Assembly (NCBI GenBank): GCA_002298165.1
Contig: DBMI01000015.1
Location: 2,342 to 63,703 of the forward strand
Origin: Desulfarculales bacterium UBA702
GTDB taxonomy: Bacteria; Desulfobacterota; Syntrophobacteria; Syntrophobacterales; Syntrophobacteraceae
Direction: 5' to 3'
DNA length: 61,362 nt
Of the stretch, positions 1 through 9,340 are shown piece after piece. How positions within the stretch are numbered: the first letter of the stretch is position 1; every line of letters starts with the position of its first letter. The position numbers were made by a program, and so were the translations under genes. Below the pieces are notes generated by a model. That model saw only the letters and a list, made by a program, of their open reading frames with translations, did no database searches and was not told where the DNA came from.

Positions 1-93
1 ATCTTTTTGTCACCCTCCCCTGGCCCCTCCCATCAAAGGGAGGGGAATTTGCATCGCAACTTGTTTGGGCAACAGCCCGGGAGACCGTGCCAC
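1..93. repeat. Dispersed intergenic repeat, truncated by the window edge
   Basis: Bases 1-45 recur as a perfect inverted copy at 21087-21131. The following bases, ending in a motif like GCAACAGCCCGGGAGACCGTGC (about 68-90), recur in diverged form near 20718-20746, 20950-20972, 21040-21066 and 21225-21250. The block is non-coding and lies upstream of thiE. It is one of several repeat families scattered through the intergenic DNA here. Confidence 0.75.
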
Positions 94-271
94 AAACCGG
101 AGTTCTATCAAACCTCTTTGAAGGCTATGGGATTCATCTCCAGGGGCTGAAGGCTTCAGATATGGACCTGGTATTAAATTCCCCAGCAGCCGCTCTTTTA
201 TGCGACACGGCGGATTCTTTATGTTAAGAAGCCGCTGATGTTGACTAACAGGCGTATCGCCAACGAAACCA

Positions 272-934
272 GTGGGAAATATGATGACAAGGAACGAACG
301 TAAAGCGTTGTTGGACCAGGTAGACATCTATCCGGTCACCTGTGAACGCCTCTCGAACGGCAGGTCCGACGTCGAGGTGCTCCAGGGCGTAATAGCAGGG
401 GGCGCCAAAATAATTCAGCTCAGGGAAAAAGGTTTCAGTGAGAGGGATTTCTACCGTCTTGCCGAGAAATTCCGAGAGCTTACGGCAAGCGCCGGCATGC
501 TGCTCATTATCAATGATCGGGTGGATGTGGCCCTTGCCGTAGGCGCCGACGGTGTCCACCTGGGCCAGGATGATTTTCCCGTGCCGGCTGCGAGGAAAAT
601 AGGGCCGGAGCTTCTAATAGGGGCATCTTCTCATGATCTCGAAGAGGCCCTTCGCGCCCAGGAGGAAGGGGCGGACTACGTAAACATCGGACCGATTTTC
701 CCAACGGAGACCAAATCCGGCATCGAGCACTTCCTCGGCCCGGAAGCGATCTCCCGGATCGCTCCGAGGCTTAAAATCCCCTTTAGCGTCATGGGCGGGA
801 TAAAAAGGTCGAACATTGCTGAAGTGCTCTCAGCCGGAGCGCGGAAAATAGCAGTGGTAACGGCGATTACCCAGGCCCCCGACATAGCGGAAGCGGTAAG
901 GTCCCTTCGGGCTGAAATTAGAGGACACAGTTAA
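272..934 (+). CDS. thiE: Thiamine-phosphate synthase ThiE
   Basis: Joins hydroxymethylpyrimidine diphosphate and the thiazole phosphate to make thiamine monophosphate in the cytosol. The 220-residue product is a typical ThiE TIM barrel. Visible family motifs are QLREK (residues 49-53), NDRVD (81-85), GVHLGQDD (94-101, Mg/pyrophosphate region) and GPIFPT (140-145). The given start is GTG at 272; ATG codons at 281 and 284 are equally possible and no strong ribosome site decides. It stands alone, about 12 kb from the thiGHS operon, and I see no TPP riboswitch in front of it. It is followed by the branched-chain amino acid transporter, which is functionally unrelated. Confidence 0.93.
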   Translation: MGNMMTRNERKALLDQVDIYPVTCERLSNGRSDVEVLQGVIAGGAKIIQLREKGFSERDFYRLAEKFRELTASAGMLLIINDRVDVALAVGADGVHLGQDDFPVPAARKIGPELLIGASSHDLEEALRAQEEGADYVNIGPIFPTETKSGIEHFLGPEAISRIAPRLKIPFSVMGGIKRSNIAEVLSAGARKIAVVTAITQAPDIAEAVRSLRAEIRGHS

Positions 935-978
935 TTTCGCCTATCTGCAATTCCGTTTTATTACGGTCGATTATCCCG

Positions 979-1003
979 ATTGACAGCATCCTTTTTATGC
1001 TGT
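979..1003 (+). promoter_or_regulatory. Possible promoter with inverted repeat upstream of livJ
   Basis: TTGACA at about 980-985 could be a -35 box, but the matching -10 (TAAGGC) is weak. Overlapping it is an inverted repeat, ACAGCAT (983-989) and ATGCTGT (997-1003), separated by seven bases. This could be an operator or a leader hairpin. Both readings are inference from sequence. Confidence 0.35.
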
Positions 1004-1089
1004 AAGGCATGGCGGTCAAGCATATCAGCGAAGGCGGCCGCCGGCCCGCCAAAAAAATCTTCGGGTTCAACAAAAAGAAGGGGAGATTT

Positions 1090-2259
1090 ATGCGGAAAAT
1101 GGCCTTTTTTCCAGTGCTGATACTTATCTCGGCATTTGCTCTTGCGCTTCCTGCCTGGAGCGCCGACACGATCAAGATCGGTTTTAACATCCCGCTTACT
1201 GGAGATATCCCGAAAGTGGGCGAAGCATCGAAGTATGCCGCGGAAATCCGGCTGGCTGAGATCAATGGTGCCGGAGGCCTCAAGGTAGGCGATAAGGCTT
1301 ACAATCTTGAATTTGTCTATGAAGACAACGAATCGAAAGCCGAATCCGCAACGGCCACTGCCCTCAAACTCATAATCCAAAACCAGGTGCTCGCCATAAT
1401 AGGCCCTCAGTCGAGCAAACAGGCCATCCCGGCCGGCGAAATCTGCAACGCCAACAAAACTCCGATGATTTCCCCCTGGTCAACCAATCCTAAAACCACC
1501 GAGAACAGGCCCTACGTGTTCCGCGCTTGTTTTCTCGATCCATTCCAGGGGCCGGTTATCGCCAAGTTTGCATCCGAGGAGTTTGGCGCCAAAAAGGCAG
1601 CCGTACTCTATGACATCGCAAGCGACTACCCCAAAGGGCTTGCGGAATTTTTCAAAGAAGCCTTCGAAAAGGTAAACGGGCCAGGCTCCGTTGTAGCATT
1701 CGAAACCTTCACCACCAAAGACAAGGATTTCAGTGCACAACTCACCAAGATAACCAAGTCAGGGGCCGATGTTTTGTTCACCCCGCAATACTACGATGAA
1801 GTCCCTCTTATCGTTAAACAGGCCAGGGAACTTGGCTGGAAAGGGCCGATCCTTGGCAGCGACTCCTGGGGTTCGGCGGAACTAATGAACCTCTGCGGCG
1901 ATGCCTGCAAGGGGCTGTTCTTCAGCACTCATTATGCGGCAGCAGGTGCCAAGGGAGCAACGAAGGAATTCATTGAAAAGTATCAGGCCAAGTACGGTTA
2001 TGTCCCCGATGATGTTGCCGCACTCACCTGGGATGCAATAAACCTTCTTTGTCAGGCGATTCAGAATACCGGTGGGCTTTCGGGCAACATCGCCAAAGAC
2101 CGCGATGCGGTAAAGGATAAGCTGACGGAAGTTAAAGATTTCGACGGCATCACCGGGAAAATGACCTTCAGCCCGGGCGGAAACCCGACCAAGTGCGCCG
2201 TTATAGTTAAGATCAGCGACAAGGGCGAATTCGAGTTTTTTAAGTCCGTTTGCCCGTGA
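1090..2259 (+). CDS. Branched-chain amino acid ABC transporter, periplasmic binding protein (LivJ-like)
   Basis: Periplasmic solute receptor of a HAAT-family ABC importer (COG0683, periplasmic binding fold type I). I chose ATG 1090 over the in-frame ATG 1009. It follows AAGGGGAG closely and makes the protein begin with a clean Sec signal peptide: MRKM, a hydrophobic core, then cleavage after PAWSA before DTIKIGFNIPLTG. The mature part of about 365 residues has the usual receptor landmarks (IKIGFNIPLTG; EFVYEDNESK; IIGPQSSKQAIPAGEICNA). The permease and ATPase genes follow on the same strand after a hairpin. The ligand could be a branched-chain amino acid, an amide or urea; the sequence does not settle this. 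Confidence 0.9.
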   Translation: MRKMAFFPVLILISAFALALPAWSADTIKIGFNIPLTGDIPKVGEASKYAAEIRLAEINGAGGLKVGDKAYNLEFVYEDNESKAESATATALKLIIQNQVLAIIGPQSSKQAIPAGEICNANKTPMISPWSTNPKTTENRPYVFRACFLDPFQGPVIAKFASEEFGAKKAAVLYDIASDYPKGLAEFFKEAFEKVNGPGSVVAFETFTTKDKDFSAQLTKITKSGADVLFTPQYYDEVPLIVKQARELGWKGPILGSDSWGSAELMNLCGDACKGLFFSTHYAAAGAKGATKEFIEKYQAKYGYVPDDVAALTWDAINLLCQAIQNTGGLSGNIAKDRDAVKDKLTEVKDFDGITGKMTFSPGGNPTKCAVIVKISDKGEFEFFKSVCP

Positions 2260-2298
2260 TCTGTAAAGAAATGCTCTATTTTCGGCTATAGGGTTCCA

Positions 2299-2326
2299 GG
2301 GCGGGAAGCGATTCCCGCCCTTCTTT
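2299..2326 (+). terminator. Hairpin between livJ and livH (attenuating terminator)
   Basis: GGGCGGGAA (2299-2307) pairs with TTCCCGCCC (2312-2320) around a 4-base loop and is followed by TTCTTT. A leaky terminator here would give more binding protein than permease, as is common in ABC importer operons. The attenuation role is inference. Confidence 0.65.
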
Positions 2327-2426
2327 ATGAGGCGCTAATCGAACCAATGCTCTTTTCGGTTTGTTTTTCCGGCCGCATTTGTTAAACCCAGTTCCACCAG
2401 AGCAAGATTAATTCGGGGATAATCCA

Positions 2427-3356
2427 TTGTTTTTAGAGAGTTTCCTACAAAATCTGCTGAATGCGCTCCAATGGGGAAGCTTTTATGCTTTAATCGCCCT
2501 GGGCTATACAATGGTCTACGGGGTGCTTCTCCTCATAAATTTCGCACATGGCGACATTTTCATGGTCGGCGCCTACATAGGCTTCTTCATTGCCACATTA
2601 CTTCTCGGCCAATATGCCGGTTCTTCTCCATCGCTCTCGCCGGTATTGGTCTTCGCCATTACCGTGGTTGTAACGATGGTACTTACCTCCGGGGTAGGAG
2701 TGGCAATCGAGCGGATTGCCTACAGGCCCCTTCGCCGCAAAGGAGCTTCACGGCTCTACGTTGTGATAACAGCCCTTATGTGCGGGCTAATCCTCGAGAA
2801 TGGCAATCTCGCTCTCCTTGGCGCAAGCCGTCGGAATTTCCCCGAAATGCTCTCGAAAACCGCTTACAACATAGGCGGAATCAACTTCACCAATGTAAAG
2901 ATCATGGTGATTATGACGACCATTGCGGTTTTCATTCTTCTTGAGACAATTGTGCGGAAAACCAGACTAGGCATGGCAATGCGCGCCATTTCATACGACA
3001 GGATGGCCGTTCCCCTCATGGGAATACCGGTCGATACAGTCATTGTTTTTACCTTTATACTGGGATCGTCGATGGCGGCTCTGGCAGGGGTGCTCTTCGC
3101 AACCGCCTACCCGGTGCTCGAACCGTATATGGGCGCGCTTGTCGGCTGGAAGGCCTTTATTGCCGCCGTTCTAGGTGGTATCGGGGAAATACGCGGGGCC
3201 TTTGTCGGCGGTTTTCTGCTCGGGTTTATCGAGATTTTCGTCGCCGCTCTTTTTCCGTCAACGCTCCGGGACCTTATTGCATTCAGCATTCTCCTGGTAT
3301 TCCTGAGCATAAAGCCAACCGGAATATTCGGGGTCTCCCGGGCAACAAAGATTTAG
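2427..3356 (+). CDS. livH: Branched-chain amino acid ABC transporter permease LivH
   Basis: First membrane permease of the importer, forming the channel with LivM in the inner membrane. The 309-residue product is very hydrophobic, with about eight membrane segments and the LivH opening pattern (LQWGSFYALIALGYTMVYGVLLLINFAHGD). The C-terminal region has the family's GAFVGGFLLGFIE stretch, and the EAA-like cytoplasmic loop lies around AALAGVLFA. The start is TTG at 2427, supported by GGGGA about eight bases upstream; no good ATG sits nearby. It is followed 10 bases later by livM. Confidence 0.92.
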   Translation: MFLESFLQNLLNALQWGSFYALIALGYTMVYGVLLLINFAHGDIFMVGAYIGFFIATLLLGQYAGSSPSLSPVLVFAITVVVTMVLTSGVGVAIERIAYRPLRRKGASRLYVVITALMCGLILENGNLALLGASRRNFPEMLSKTAYNIGGINFTNVKIMVIMTTIAVFILLETIVRKTRLGMAMRAISYDRMAVPLMGIPVDTVIVFTFILGSSMAALAGVLFATAYPVLEPYMGALVGWKAFIAAVLGGIGEIRGAFVGGFLLGFIEIFVAALFPSTLRDLIAFSILLVFLSIKPTGIFGVSRATKI

Positions 3357-3366
3357 GCAATTTTCT

Positions 3367-4395
3367 ATGCGCCGTAATATTCCCCTCCTGGGATACGTGA
3401 TACTTTGCGCTCTGACAATAGTTCTGGCAAAGGCAGACATTCTCGATCTGTATGTGCAGATGATCCTGATGTTTATCGGCATAAGCATCATCCTGGCCAC
3501 CTCGCTGAACCTCGTAAACGGCTACATGGGCGAGTTCTCGGTCGGACATGCCGGGTTTATGGCCGTCGGCGCATACATCACTTCGGTGCTCAACGTAATG
3601 CTGTTTACGAACAGCTCAATTTTCGGCCCACCGCTCCTCTCGCCTTCCTCGGCCATCATATTTTTTCCGCTCACCCTTCTTGCCGGTGGAATCGGAGCGG
3701 CCTTGGCCGGGCTGCTTGTTGCCATACCATCCTTTCGGACGCGCGGCGATTATCTTGCCATAATAACTCTGGCCGTAAACTACATCGTTAAAAGCTCGAT
3801 CGAGAACATGCAGGTCATCGGGGGTGCCAGGGGCTTTTCGGGAATGAGCAGCGTTATCAATTCGATGAAGGAAGTGGTAGACCTGCCCTGGACATTGATC
3901 TGGATCCTTATAGCAACCGGCGCGACGGTCTGGATTCTGCAAAGATTCGTCAGTTCGATTTATGGCAAGGGCATAATCGCCCTCAGGGATGACGAGATCG
4001 CCGCGGAGATAATGAGCGTCAACACTCAGCGGATGAAGGTCGTAGCATTCATGCTCTCATCGGGCCTTGCCGGTATTGCCGGCGGGCTCTTTGCACACGT
4101 GCTCGGATATATAAACCCCGGCACCTTCACGATAATGAAATCAACCGAAGTTCTGGTAATGGTTTACCTCGGCGGCATGGGATCACTAAGCGGATCGGTG
4201 CTGAGCGCGATCGGCCTGACGATTGCTCTTGAAGCGTTCCGGCCGCTCCAGGTCTATAAATGGGTCATCGTGCCGCTCCTGCTGATCCTTCTCATGCTGT
4301 TCCGGCCTGAAGGCCTGATGGGTCAGCGCGAGCTTACCGATGTCTTCCCGAGGCTTCGCCGGTGGCTGGGGCTGAAACCCAAACTGAGCGAGTAG
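3367..4395 (+). CDS. livM: Branched-chain amino acid ABC transporter permease LivM
   Basis: Second permease of the HAAT importer. The 342-residue membrane protein has around ten hydrophobic segments and the LivM signatures LNLVNGYMGEFSVGHAGFM near residue 45 and SGLAGIAGGLFAH in the C-terminal half. It starts 10 bases after livH ends and stops 4 bases before livG, so it is co-transcribed with them. No strong Shine-Dalgarno precedes the ATG, consistent with translational coupling. Confidence 0.92.
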   Translation: MRRNIPLLGYVILCALTIVLAKADILDLYVQMILMFIGISIILATSLNLVNGYMGEFSVGHAGFMAVGAYITSVLNVMLFTNSSIFGPPLLSPSSAIIFFPLTLLAGGIGAALAGLLVAIPSFRTRGDYLAIITLAVNYIVKSSIENMQVIGGARGFSGMSSVINSMKEVVDLPWTLIWILIATGATVWILQRFVSSIYGKGIIALRDDEIAAEIMSVNTQRMKVVAFMLSSGLAGIAGGLFAHVLGYINPGTFTIMKSTEVLVMVYLGGMGSLSGSVLSAIGLTIALEAFRPLQVYKWVIVPLLLILLMLFRPEGLMGQRELTDVFPRLRRWLGLKPKLSE

Positions 4396-4399
4396 CAAA

Positions 4400-5185
4400 A
4401 TGGCTATTTTAGAAATAAGCGAACTCACTCATTTTTTCGGTGGGCTTCGAGCTGTCTACGACCTCAACATGACTCTTGAGGGCGGCGAACTGATGGGCCT
4501 CATCGGTCCCAACGGTGCGGGCAAGACCACCGTGTTTAACCTTGTGAGCGGGTTTTACCGCCCGAGCGAGGGCGATGTGAAATTCTGCGGCAAAAGCATT
4601 GCCGGGCTAAGGCCTCACCAGGTTACCGCTCTCGGTATAGCTCGTACCTTCCAGAACATAAGGCTCTGGAACAGCCTGAGCGTTTTTGACAACCTTTGCG
4701 TCAGTCAGCACCACCAGCTTGGCTACGGTTTTTTGAAATCAGTGCTCAGGACCCGCAGTTTCCACAGCAGCGAGCGTAAGGTCAGGAAAACAGCCGAAGA
4801 GATAATCGACCTCCTGGGCATCCGGCATTATGCGCTCGAACTTCCGAAAAATCTTCCTTATGGGCTCCAGCGGCGTGTCGAGATCGGCCGGGCACTCTGC
4901 TTGCGCCCCAAGCTGCTTATGCTCGATGAACCGGCAGCCGGGATGAATCCGGGGGAAGTTGACCAGCTCATAAAGCTTATCCGCTGGATTCGAGACGAGT
5001 TCAAGCTCACGATCTGGCTGATCGAGCATCATATGCGGGTCGTCATGAATGTGTGTGATCGCATGAAAGTTATCGAATTTGGCGAGGAAATCGCTGAAGG
5101 AACGCCTTCCGAAATTCAACAGAACCGGCGGGTCATTCAGGCTTACCTGGGAGAAGAAGAACCAGTACATGCTCACGGTATGTGA
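4400..5185 (+). CDS. livG: Branched-chain amino acid ABC transporter ATP-binding protein LivG
   Basis: Cytoplasmic ATPase subunit energising the LivHM channel. The 261-residue protein has a Walker A motif (GPNGAGKTT, near residue 35), the long LivG-type insert after the Q-loop (ARTFQNIRLW), a signature-like segment NLPYGLQRRVEIGRAL and Walker B (LLMLDEPAAGMNP). The switch His lies in LIEHHM. The signature is YGLQR instead of the canonical SGGQ, which is normal in LivG. Its 3' end overlaps the start of livF by 17 bases. Confidence 0.94.
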   Translation: MAILEISELTHFFGGLRAVYDLNMTLEGGELMGLIGPNGAGKTTVFNLVSGFYRPSEGDVKFCGKSIAGLRPHQVTALGIARTFQNIRLWNSLSVFDNLCVSQHHQLGYGFLKSVLRTRSFHSSERKVRKTAEEIIDLLGIRHYALELPKNLPYGLQRRVEIGRALCLRPKLLMLDEPAAGMNPGEVDQLIKLIRWIRDEFKLTIWLIEHHMRVVMNVCDRMKVIEFGEEIAEGTPSEIQQNRRVIQAYLGEEEPVHAHGM

Positions 5186-5888
5186 TCTTCACGTAAAGTA
5201 CGGCAATATCGAGGCCCTGCACGGCATATCACTAAACGTGGAGGAGGGCGAAATAGTTGCGCTTCTCGGTGCCAACGGCGCCGGAAAGTCTACAACCCTC
5301 ATGAGCATCATGCGCCTTGCGCCTCCCGAGGGACCCGTCGTCACCAAAGGAACCATTTCCTATAACGGTACTGACCTTCTTCCCATACAGGCTCACAACA
5401 TCATCGCAAGGCAGGGTATAGGGCTTGTACCCGAAGGCAGGCACATTTTCGGAAACCTCACGGTTTTTGAAAACCTCAAGCTCGCCACATTCGCGCGAAG
5501 GGACAGGGAGCGCATTCAACAGGACTACGAGCGTGTCTTTTCGCTCTTCCCCCGCCTTGCGGACCGCAGGACCCAGAGGGGAGACCTGCTTAGCGGAGGC
5601 GAGCAGCAGATGCTCGCAATCGGACGCGCCTTCATGAGCGGCGTCAAATTCATCTTGCTGGATGAGCCATCCATGGGCCTCTCGCCTCTTCTGATGCTCG
5701 AACTTTTCAGGGTGCTCAAGAGCATAAACGAGAGCGGCACCACTATCTTGGTTGTGGAGCAGAACGCGCGTCTGGCTTTGCAATATGCCAATCGTGCTTA
5801 TGTTCTCGAAGCTGGAAAAATAGTTCTCGAAGGCAAAGCCGAAGACTTGGCCACCAACCCCGAAATCCACAGGGCGTATCTGGGGTAG
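5169..5888 (+). CDS. livF: Branched-chain amino acid ABC transporter ATP-binding protein LivF
   Basis: Second ATPase of the importer, pairing with LivG. I chose ATG 5169 (239 residues) although the frame stays open to 5079. The shorter protein begins MLTVCDLHVKYGNIEALHGIS exactly where LivF proteins begin, and GGGAGAAGAA precedes it. Walker A is GANGAGKST, the signature LLSGGEQQML and Walker B FILLDEPSMGLSP. The gene ends the five-gene liv cluster. Just after its stop begins a degenerate run of the GGTTGCG heptad. Confidence 0.93.
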   Translation: MLTVCDLHVKYGNIEALHGISLNVEEGEIVALLGANGAGKSTTLMSIMRLAPPEGPVVTKGTISYNGTDLLPIQAHNIIARQGIGLVPEGRHIFGNLTVFENLKLATFARRDRERIQQDYERVFSLFPRLADRRTQRGDLLSGGEQQMLAIGRAFMSGVKFILLDEPSMGLSPLLMLELFRVLKSINESGTTILVVEQNARLALQYANRAYVLEAGKIVLEGKAEDLATNPEIHRAYLG

Positions 5889-5892
5889 TGCG

Positions 5893-6104
5893 GGTTGCGG
5901 GGTGCTGGGTGCGGGTTGAGAGTGGAGGGTGGCGAACTACTCAGTTGTGGCCGGTCTCCCGACCGTGCCACCGGACCGATGTTCTCAGAGTAATTCATAA
6001 TTAAAAACGGGAGACCTTCGGTCAGGCGCATGTCGCGGTCAGGAGACCGCGCCAGAACAGGAGCGCAACACGCAACGCGCAACCCGCAACCCGCAACGCG
6101 CAAC
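5893..6104. repeat. Heptad repeats in inverted pair between livF and serA
   Basis: Degenerate GGTTGCG units run from 5893 to 5920, starting five bases after the livF stop. From 6067 to 6104 the complementary form AACCCGC/AACGCGC runs for five units and ends about 20 bases before the serA start. In between lies another imperfect inverted pair (near 5950-5970 and 6035-6055, ggtctcccgaccgtgcc-like). This is the same arrangement as around dtd at 9341-9702. Confidence 0.8.
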
Positions 6105-6123
6105 ATTTTTCTAAGGGGCTTAT

Positions 6124-7710
6124 ATGACCACTCTCAACGTTCTTGTTTGTGACGGACTGGATGAAGGCGGGCTGGAGCTGTTCAGGGCTGCGCCGGGCGT
6201 ACGGGTGGATGTGCCCGAACAGCTTGGGGCCGCGGAGATCAGGAAAATCCTGCCCGAATACGACGCCATGATCGTTCGAAGCCGCACCAAGGTCACCGGG
6301 GACATGATCGAGAATGCTCCCAGGTTGAAGGTGATCGGCCGAGCGGGTACAGGCGTTGACAATATCGAGGTCGAGCCGGCGAGCGCACGTGGCATACTGG
6401 TCATGAACACACCGGGGGCAAATGCCATGGCCGCGGCCGAACACACAATCGCGATGATGTTGTCCCTGGCGCGCCATATCCCTCAGGCCACTCAATCCAT
6501 GAGGCAGGGTCTCTGGGAGAAAAAGAAATTCATGGGCACCGAACTGTACCATCAAACTCTCGGTGTAATCGGCCTGGGCAAAATCGGCGCGATTGTGGCG
6601 GACCGGGCAATCGCGATGAAGATGGAAGTTCTCGCATTCGACCCCCACATTGTGCCCGAAATGGCCGCGGTAATCGGTGCTGAATACGTGCACCTCGATG
6701 AATTATTTGCGAGGTCGGATTTTATCACCCTGCACACACCGTTAAATGAAGAAACACGGCACATAATCGGCCGGGAATCACTGGCGAAAATCAAAAAAGG
6801 TGTGCGGATCATCAACTGCGCAAGGGGCGGGCTGATAGACGAGCAGGCGCTGCGCGAGGCCCTGGAGAACGGACATGTCGCGGGAGCAGCCCTTGACGTT
6901 TTCGAAAAAGAACCGCCCGCCGGGAACCCCCTGCTCGGGCTGAATAATGTCATTTTCACTCCTCACCTGGGGGCATCCAGTCTCCAGGCACAGGAGAGCG
7001 TTTCCCGAGCAATCGCTTCGCAGATTCTCGATTACCTGCAGCGCGGCTTAATTCGAAACGCCGTAAACTTCCCATCCATCTCCATGAAGGATTACGAAAG
7101 GGTCCGTCCCTATCTGATACTCGCCGAGCGCCTCGGCCATCTCCAGGGGCAGCTCTGCAGTCCGGTCAAGAAGCTCGAAATTACTTACAGCGGCCCCGAT
7201 ATGCAGGAAATACCCATCCAGCCCATGACTCAGACCGTAATAAAAGGTCTGCTCGACCCTGTCATGGCCGAAAAGGTAAACCTGATCAATGCCCCGCTTC
7301 TGCTCAAACAGCGGCAGATCGAACTTACTGCTTCAACCACTTCGGAATCGAAGGGTTACACCGGAGAAATAGCAGTCAAGGTGACCGGGAAAAAAGAGGC
7401 ATATTCCGCGGCCGGGACGGTTATACAGGGACAGGTCAGGCTGGTGAGGCTAAATGATTACCGGCTTGAAGCCGAACTCGAAGGCATCAACCTCATCATC
7501 CAGAACCTAGACACTCCAGGAATGATTGGCTTTATCGGCACTACGCTTGGCAACTTCAATGTAAATATTGCCAATATGCACCTCAGCCGCACCCCCGAGC
7601 ACGACAGCGCGGTTGCTATTGTGCGCCTGGATAATGAGGCCCCAAATGAGGCGATAGAGGTCCTGCGCGCTCACCCGGGCATTGTTTTCGTCAAGCAGGT
7701 TAAATTGTAG
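6124..7710 (+). CDS. serA: D-3-phosphoglycerate dehydrogenase SerA
   Basis: Oxidises 3-phosphoglycerate with NAD as the first committed step of serine synthesis. The 528 residues match the long type with four parts: a substrate-binding lobe, an NAD lobe (GLGKIG, 150-155), an intervening ASB domain (about 315-450) and a C-terminal ACT domain (about 455-528) that usually mediates serine feedback. Catalytic residues visible are Arg234 (CARGG), Glu263 (EKEPPA) and His281 (TPHLGA). The ATG follows AAGGGGC. Its 5' leader carries five heptad units (6067-6101). Confidence 0.96.
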   Translation: MTTLNVLVCDGLDEGGLELFRAAPGVRVDVPEQLGAAEIRKILPEYDAMIVRSRTKVTGDMIENAPRLKVIGRAGTGVDNIEVEPASARGILVMNTPGANAMAAAEHTIAMMLSLARHIPQATQSMRQGLWEKKKFMGTELYHQTLGVIGLGKIGAIVADRAIAMKMEVLAFDPHIVPEMAAVIGAEYVHLDELFARSDFITLHTPLNEETRHIIGRESLAKIKKGVRIINCARGGLIDEQALREALENGHVAGAALDVFEKEPPAGNPLLGLNNVIFTPHLGASSLQAQESVSRAIASQILDYLQRGLIRNAVNFPSISMKDYERVRPYLILAERLGHLQGQLCSPVKKLEITYSGPDMQEIPIQPMTQTVIKGLLDPVMAEKVNLINAPLLLKQRQIELTASTTSESKGYTGEIAVKVTGKKEAYSAAGTVIQGQVRLVRLNDYRLEAELEGINLIIQNLDTPGMIGFIGTTLGNFNVNIANMHLSRTPEHDSAVAIVRLDNEAPNEAIEVLRAHPGIVFVKQVKL

Positions 7711-7781
7711 AAACCCGATAAGGATGGTTGGGTAGGCACAGCGCCTTAGTCGTGGCCGCGAGTGGTGTTTTACAAAAATGC

Positions 7782-7851
7782 GGGGCAGGCTTTCCAGCCT
7801 GCCTTGGGCATTAGCCCGAAAGACGAAGCGGCAGGCTGGAAAGCCTGCCCC
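7782..7851. repeat. Inverted pair of the dispersed GGCAGGCT palindrome
   Basis: A 22-base arm at 7782-7803 and its complement at 7830-7851 flank 26 bases. Each arm is itself a palindrome of the form GGCAGGCTGGAAAGCCTGCC. Related copies lie at 21291-21311, 32259-32280, 33225-33242 and, more diverged, 33366-33390. It sits between convergent serA and the radical SAM gene and may act as a terminator for both. Confidence 0.8.
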
Positions 7852-7899
7852 ACACTCTTGGCCTTTACAGATCCCATTTCGGCCATTTTCCCCGCCTTT

Positions 7900-9258
7900 T
7901 CATTTGTGATCCAGCCGCGTCATTTTTTTAAGCGCCTCCATGTCTTCCAGGGTAAAGTCGGACCGGCGGCAGGCAAAAAATGTATTATTGTGGTAGAGCG
8001 GCTCTGATTGAATATCGTATGAACTGAGGGCCGCCGCATCTTCCCACATGGCCGTTCCCGGAATGGGCGAATACTCGGCTATTCGAGGTCGGACCCCCGC
8101 TTTTTTTACTGCTGCGATCCCCTCGGCAACCTCTTCAGGGGTCTGGCCGGGGAGGCCGCATAGCAAATATACCCCGATCTCGTCCCTCTCAAAGCCGGCA
8201 GCCAGCAGATTTTCGACTCCACTGTAGAATAATTCCAGGTCCACTTTCCCGCCCCATTCGCGGTTTTTGGCATCGGCGGCCGTTTCAAGGCCGAGTCGGA
8301 TCGTCCTGAATCCCGACGCCCGAAGCAGATTGCACCAGTCGCTGGAGAGCGAACGTATATGAAGTGCATTGGGGACATGGAATCGGACCTTCGGCCCTTC
8401 ACGGGCAATACGTTCGAGCGCCGGTTTGAGGCCGCGCTCGGTATCGAGCAGCAGGGCGTCGTCATAGAAGGCGAAATCGGAGACACCTAAAAGCTCATGG
8501 ACCCTTAGGATTTCGGAATATATCTTCTCGGCACCGAGCCGCTTTAACTCAGGCTGAAGCTTTGCCGACGCGCAGTATGGGCAGCGATAGGGACAACCCA
8601 ACCCCGTTAGAATCGGAGCGTAATCCAGCTTTTGCGCCAACTCCAACGCCGGAGACGGAAACAGGCTGAAATCGGTCCACACAGATGCGTTTGAGAGACT
8701 AAATCCAGTATGTTGCGCGACCAGACCAGGCAGTTCCGGCAAAGTTCCCGTAAAAACCAGGTCGGCCCCGCTGTTCCGTTTTGCATGATCCGGGCAAAGT
8801 TTTGCGTATATCCCTCCCAGCCAGACCGGCACGCCGGGAAGTTCCTCGCGAATAAGCTCAAGCGACTCGCGCACGCCCGGATACCAGTAAGTCATGGAAG
8901 ATGTAATCCAGACAAGGTCCGGTCTTTCCAATTCGTGAAGCTTTCTTCTGAAACTCTCGGGATGAATGCCGTGCCTGTAGTAAAACCGCCGTGAACCTGA
9001 ATATGCCTCAGGCCTGCGGATGCTCATTCTCGGGTATTTGCCGGTTCCGAATTTTTTTGGTGCCCCTCGCAAAACATCAGAATGATCATTTGTGAAATCA
9101 TCATGCCGGTCGAGGCAATCAATATATTCAACCCCGCAGCCGCCCTCCTTCAGAAGCGAAGCCAGGATGAACAGTCCCATCGGTTTTGCCCACAGGTCGT
9201 GTGCGGCAAAATCGGTAATCCAGGGATTAACCATCAATATCAGGGGCGCTTTGGCCAT
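7900..9258 (-). CDS. B12-binding radical SAM protein
   Basis: Predicted cobalamin-binding domain (about residues 5-185) followed by a radical SAM core with a 4Fe-4S site C222-x3-C226-x2-C229 in GLGCPYRCPYCASAK. The C-terminal part has the family's GLETAADAKN and LLCGLPGQTPEEV stretches. The opening, LILMVNPWITDFAAHDLWAKPMGLF, is the B12-fold pattern of BchE/PA4844-like proteins, though the DxHxxG cobalamin ligand is not obvious. The substrate is unknown. It is a lone minus-strand gene between serA and dtd with no informative neighbours. Confidence 0.82.
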   Translation of the reverse strand: MAKAPLILMVNPWITDFAAHDLWAKPMGLFILASLLKEGGCGVEYIDCLDRHDDFTNDHSDVLRGAPKKFGTGKYPRMSIRRPEAYSGSRRFYYRHGIHPESFRRKLHELERPDLVWITSSMTYWYPGVRESLELIREELPGVPVWLGGIYAKLCPDHAKRNSGADLVFTGTLPELPGLVAQHTGFSLSNASVWTDFSLFPSPALELAQKLDYAPILTGLGCPYRCPYCASAKLQPELKRLGAEKIYSEILRVHELLGVSDFAFYDDALLLDTERGLKPALERIAREGPKVRFHVPNALHIRSLSSDWCNLLRASGFRTIRLGLETAADAKNREWGGKVDLELFYSGVENLLAAGFERDEIGVYLLCGLPGQTPEEVAEGIAAVKKAGVRPRIAEYSPIPGTAMWEDAAALSSYDIQSEPLYHNNTFFACRRSDFTLEDMEALKKMTRLDHK

Positions 9259-9340
9259 AATGATGCCTGCAAGATGGAGAAAAGCTTGCCAAACTCGAAC
9301 GATCTCCTATATATCCCGGCTTGCGGCAGCGGGTCAAACG

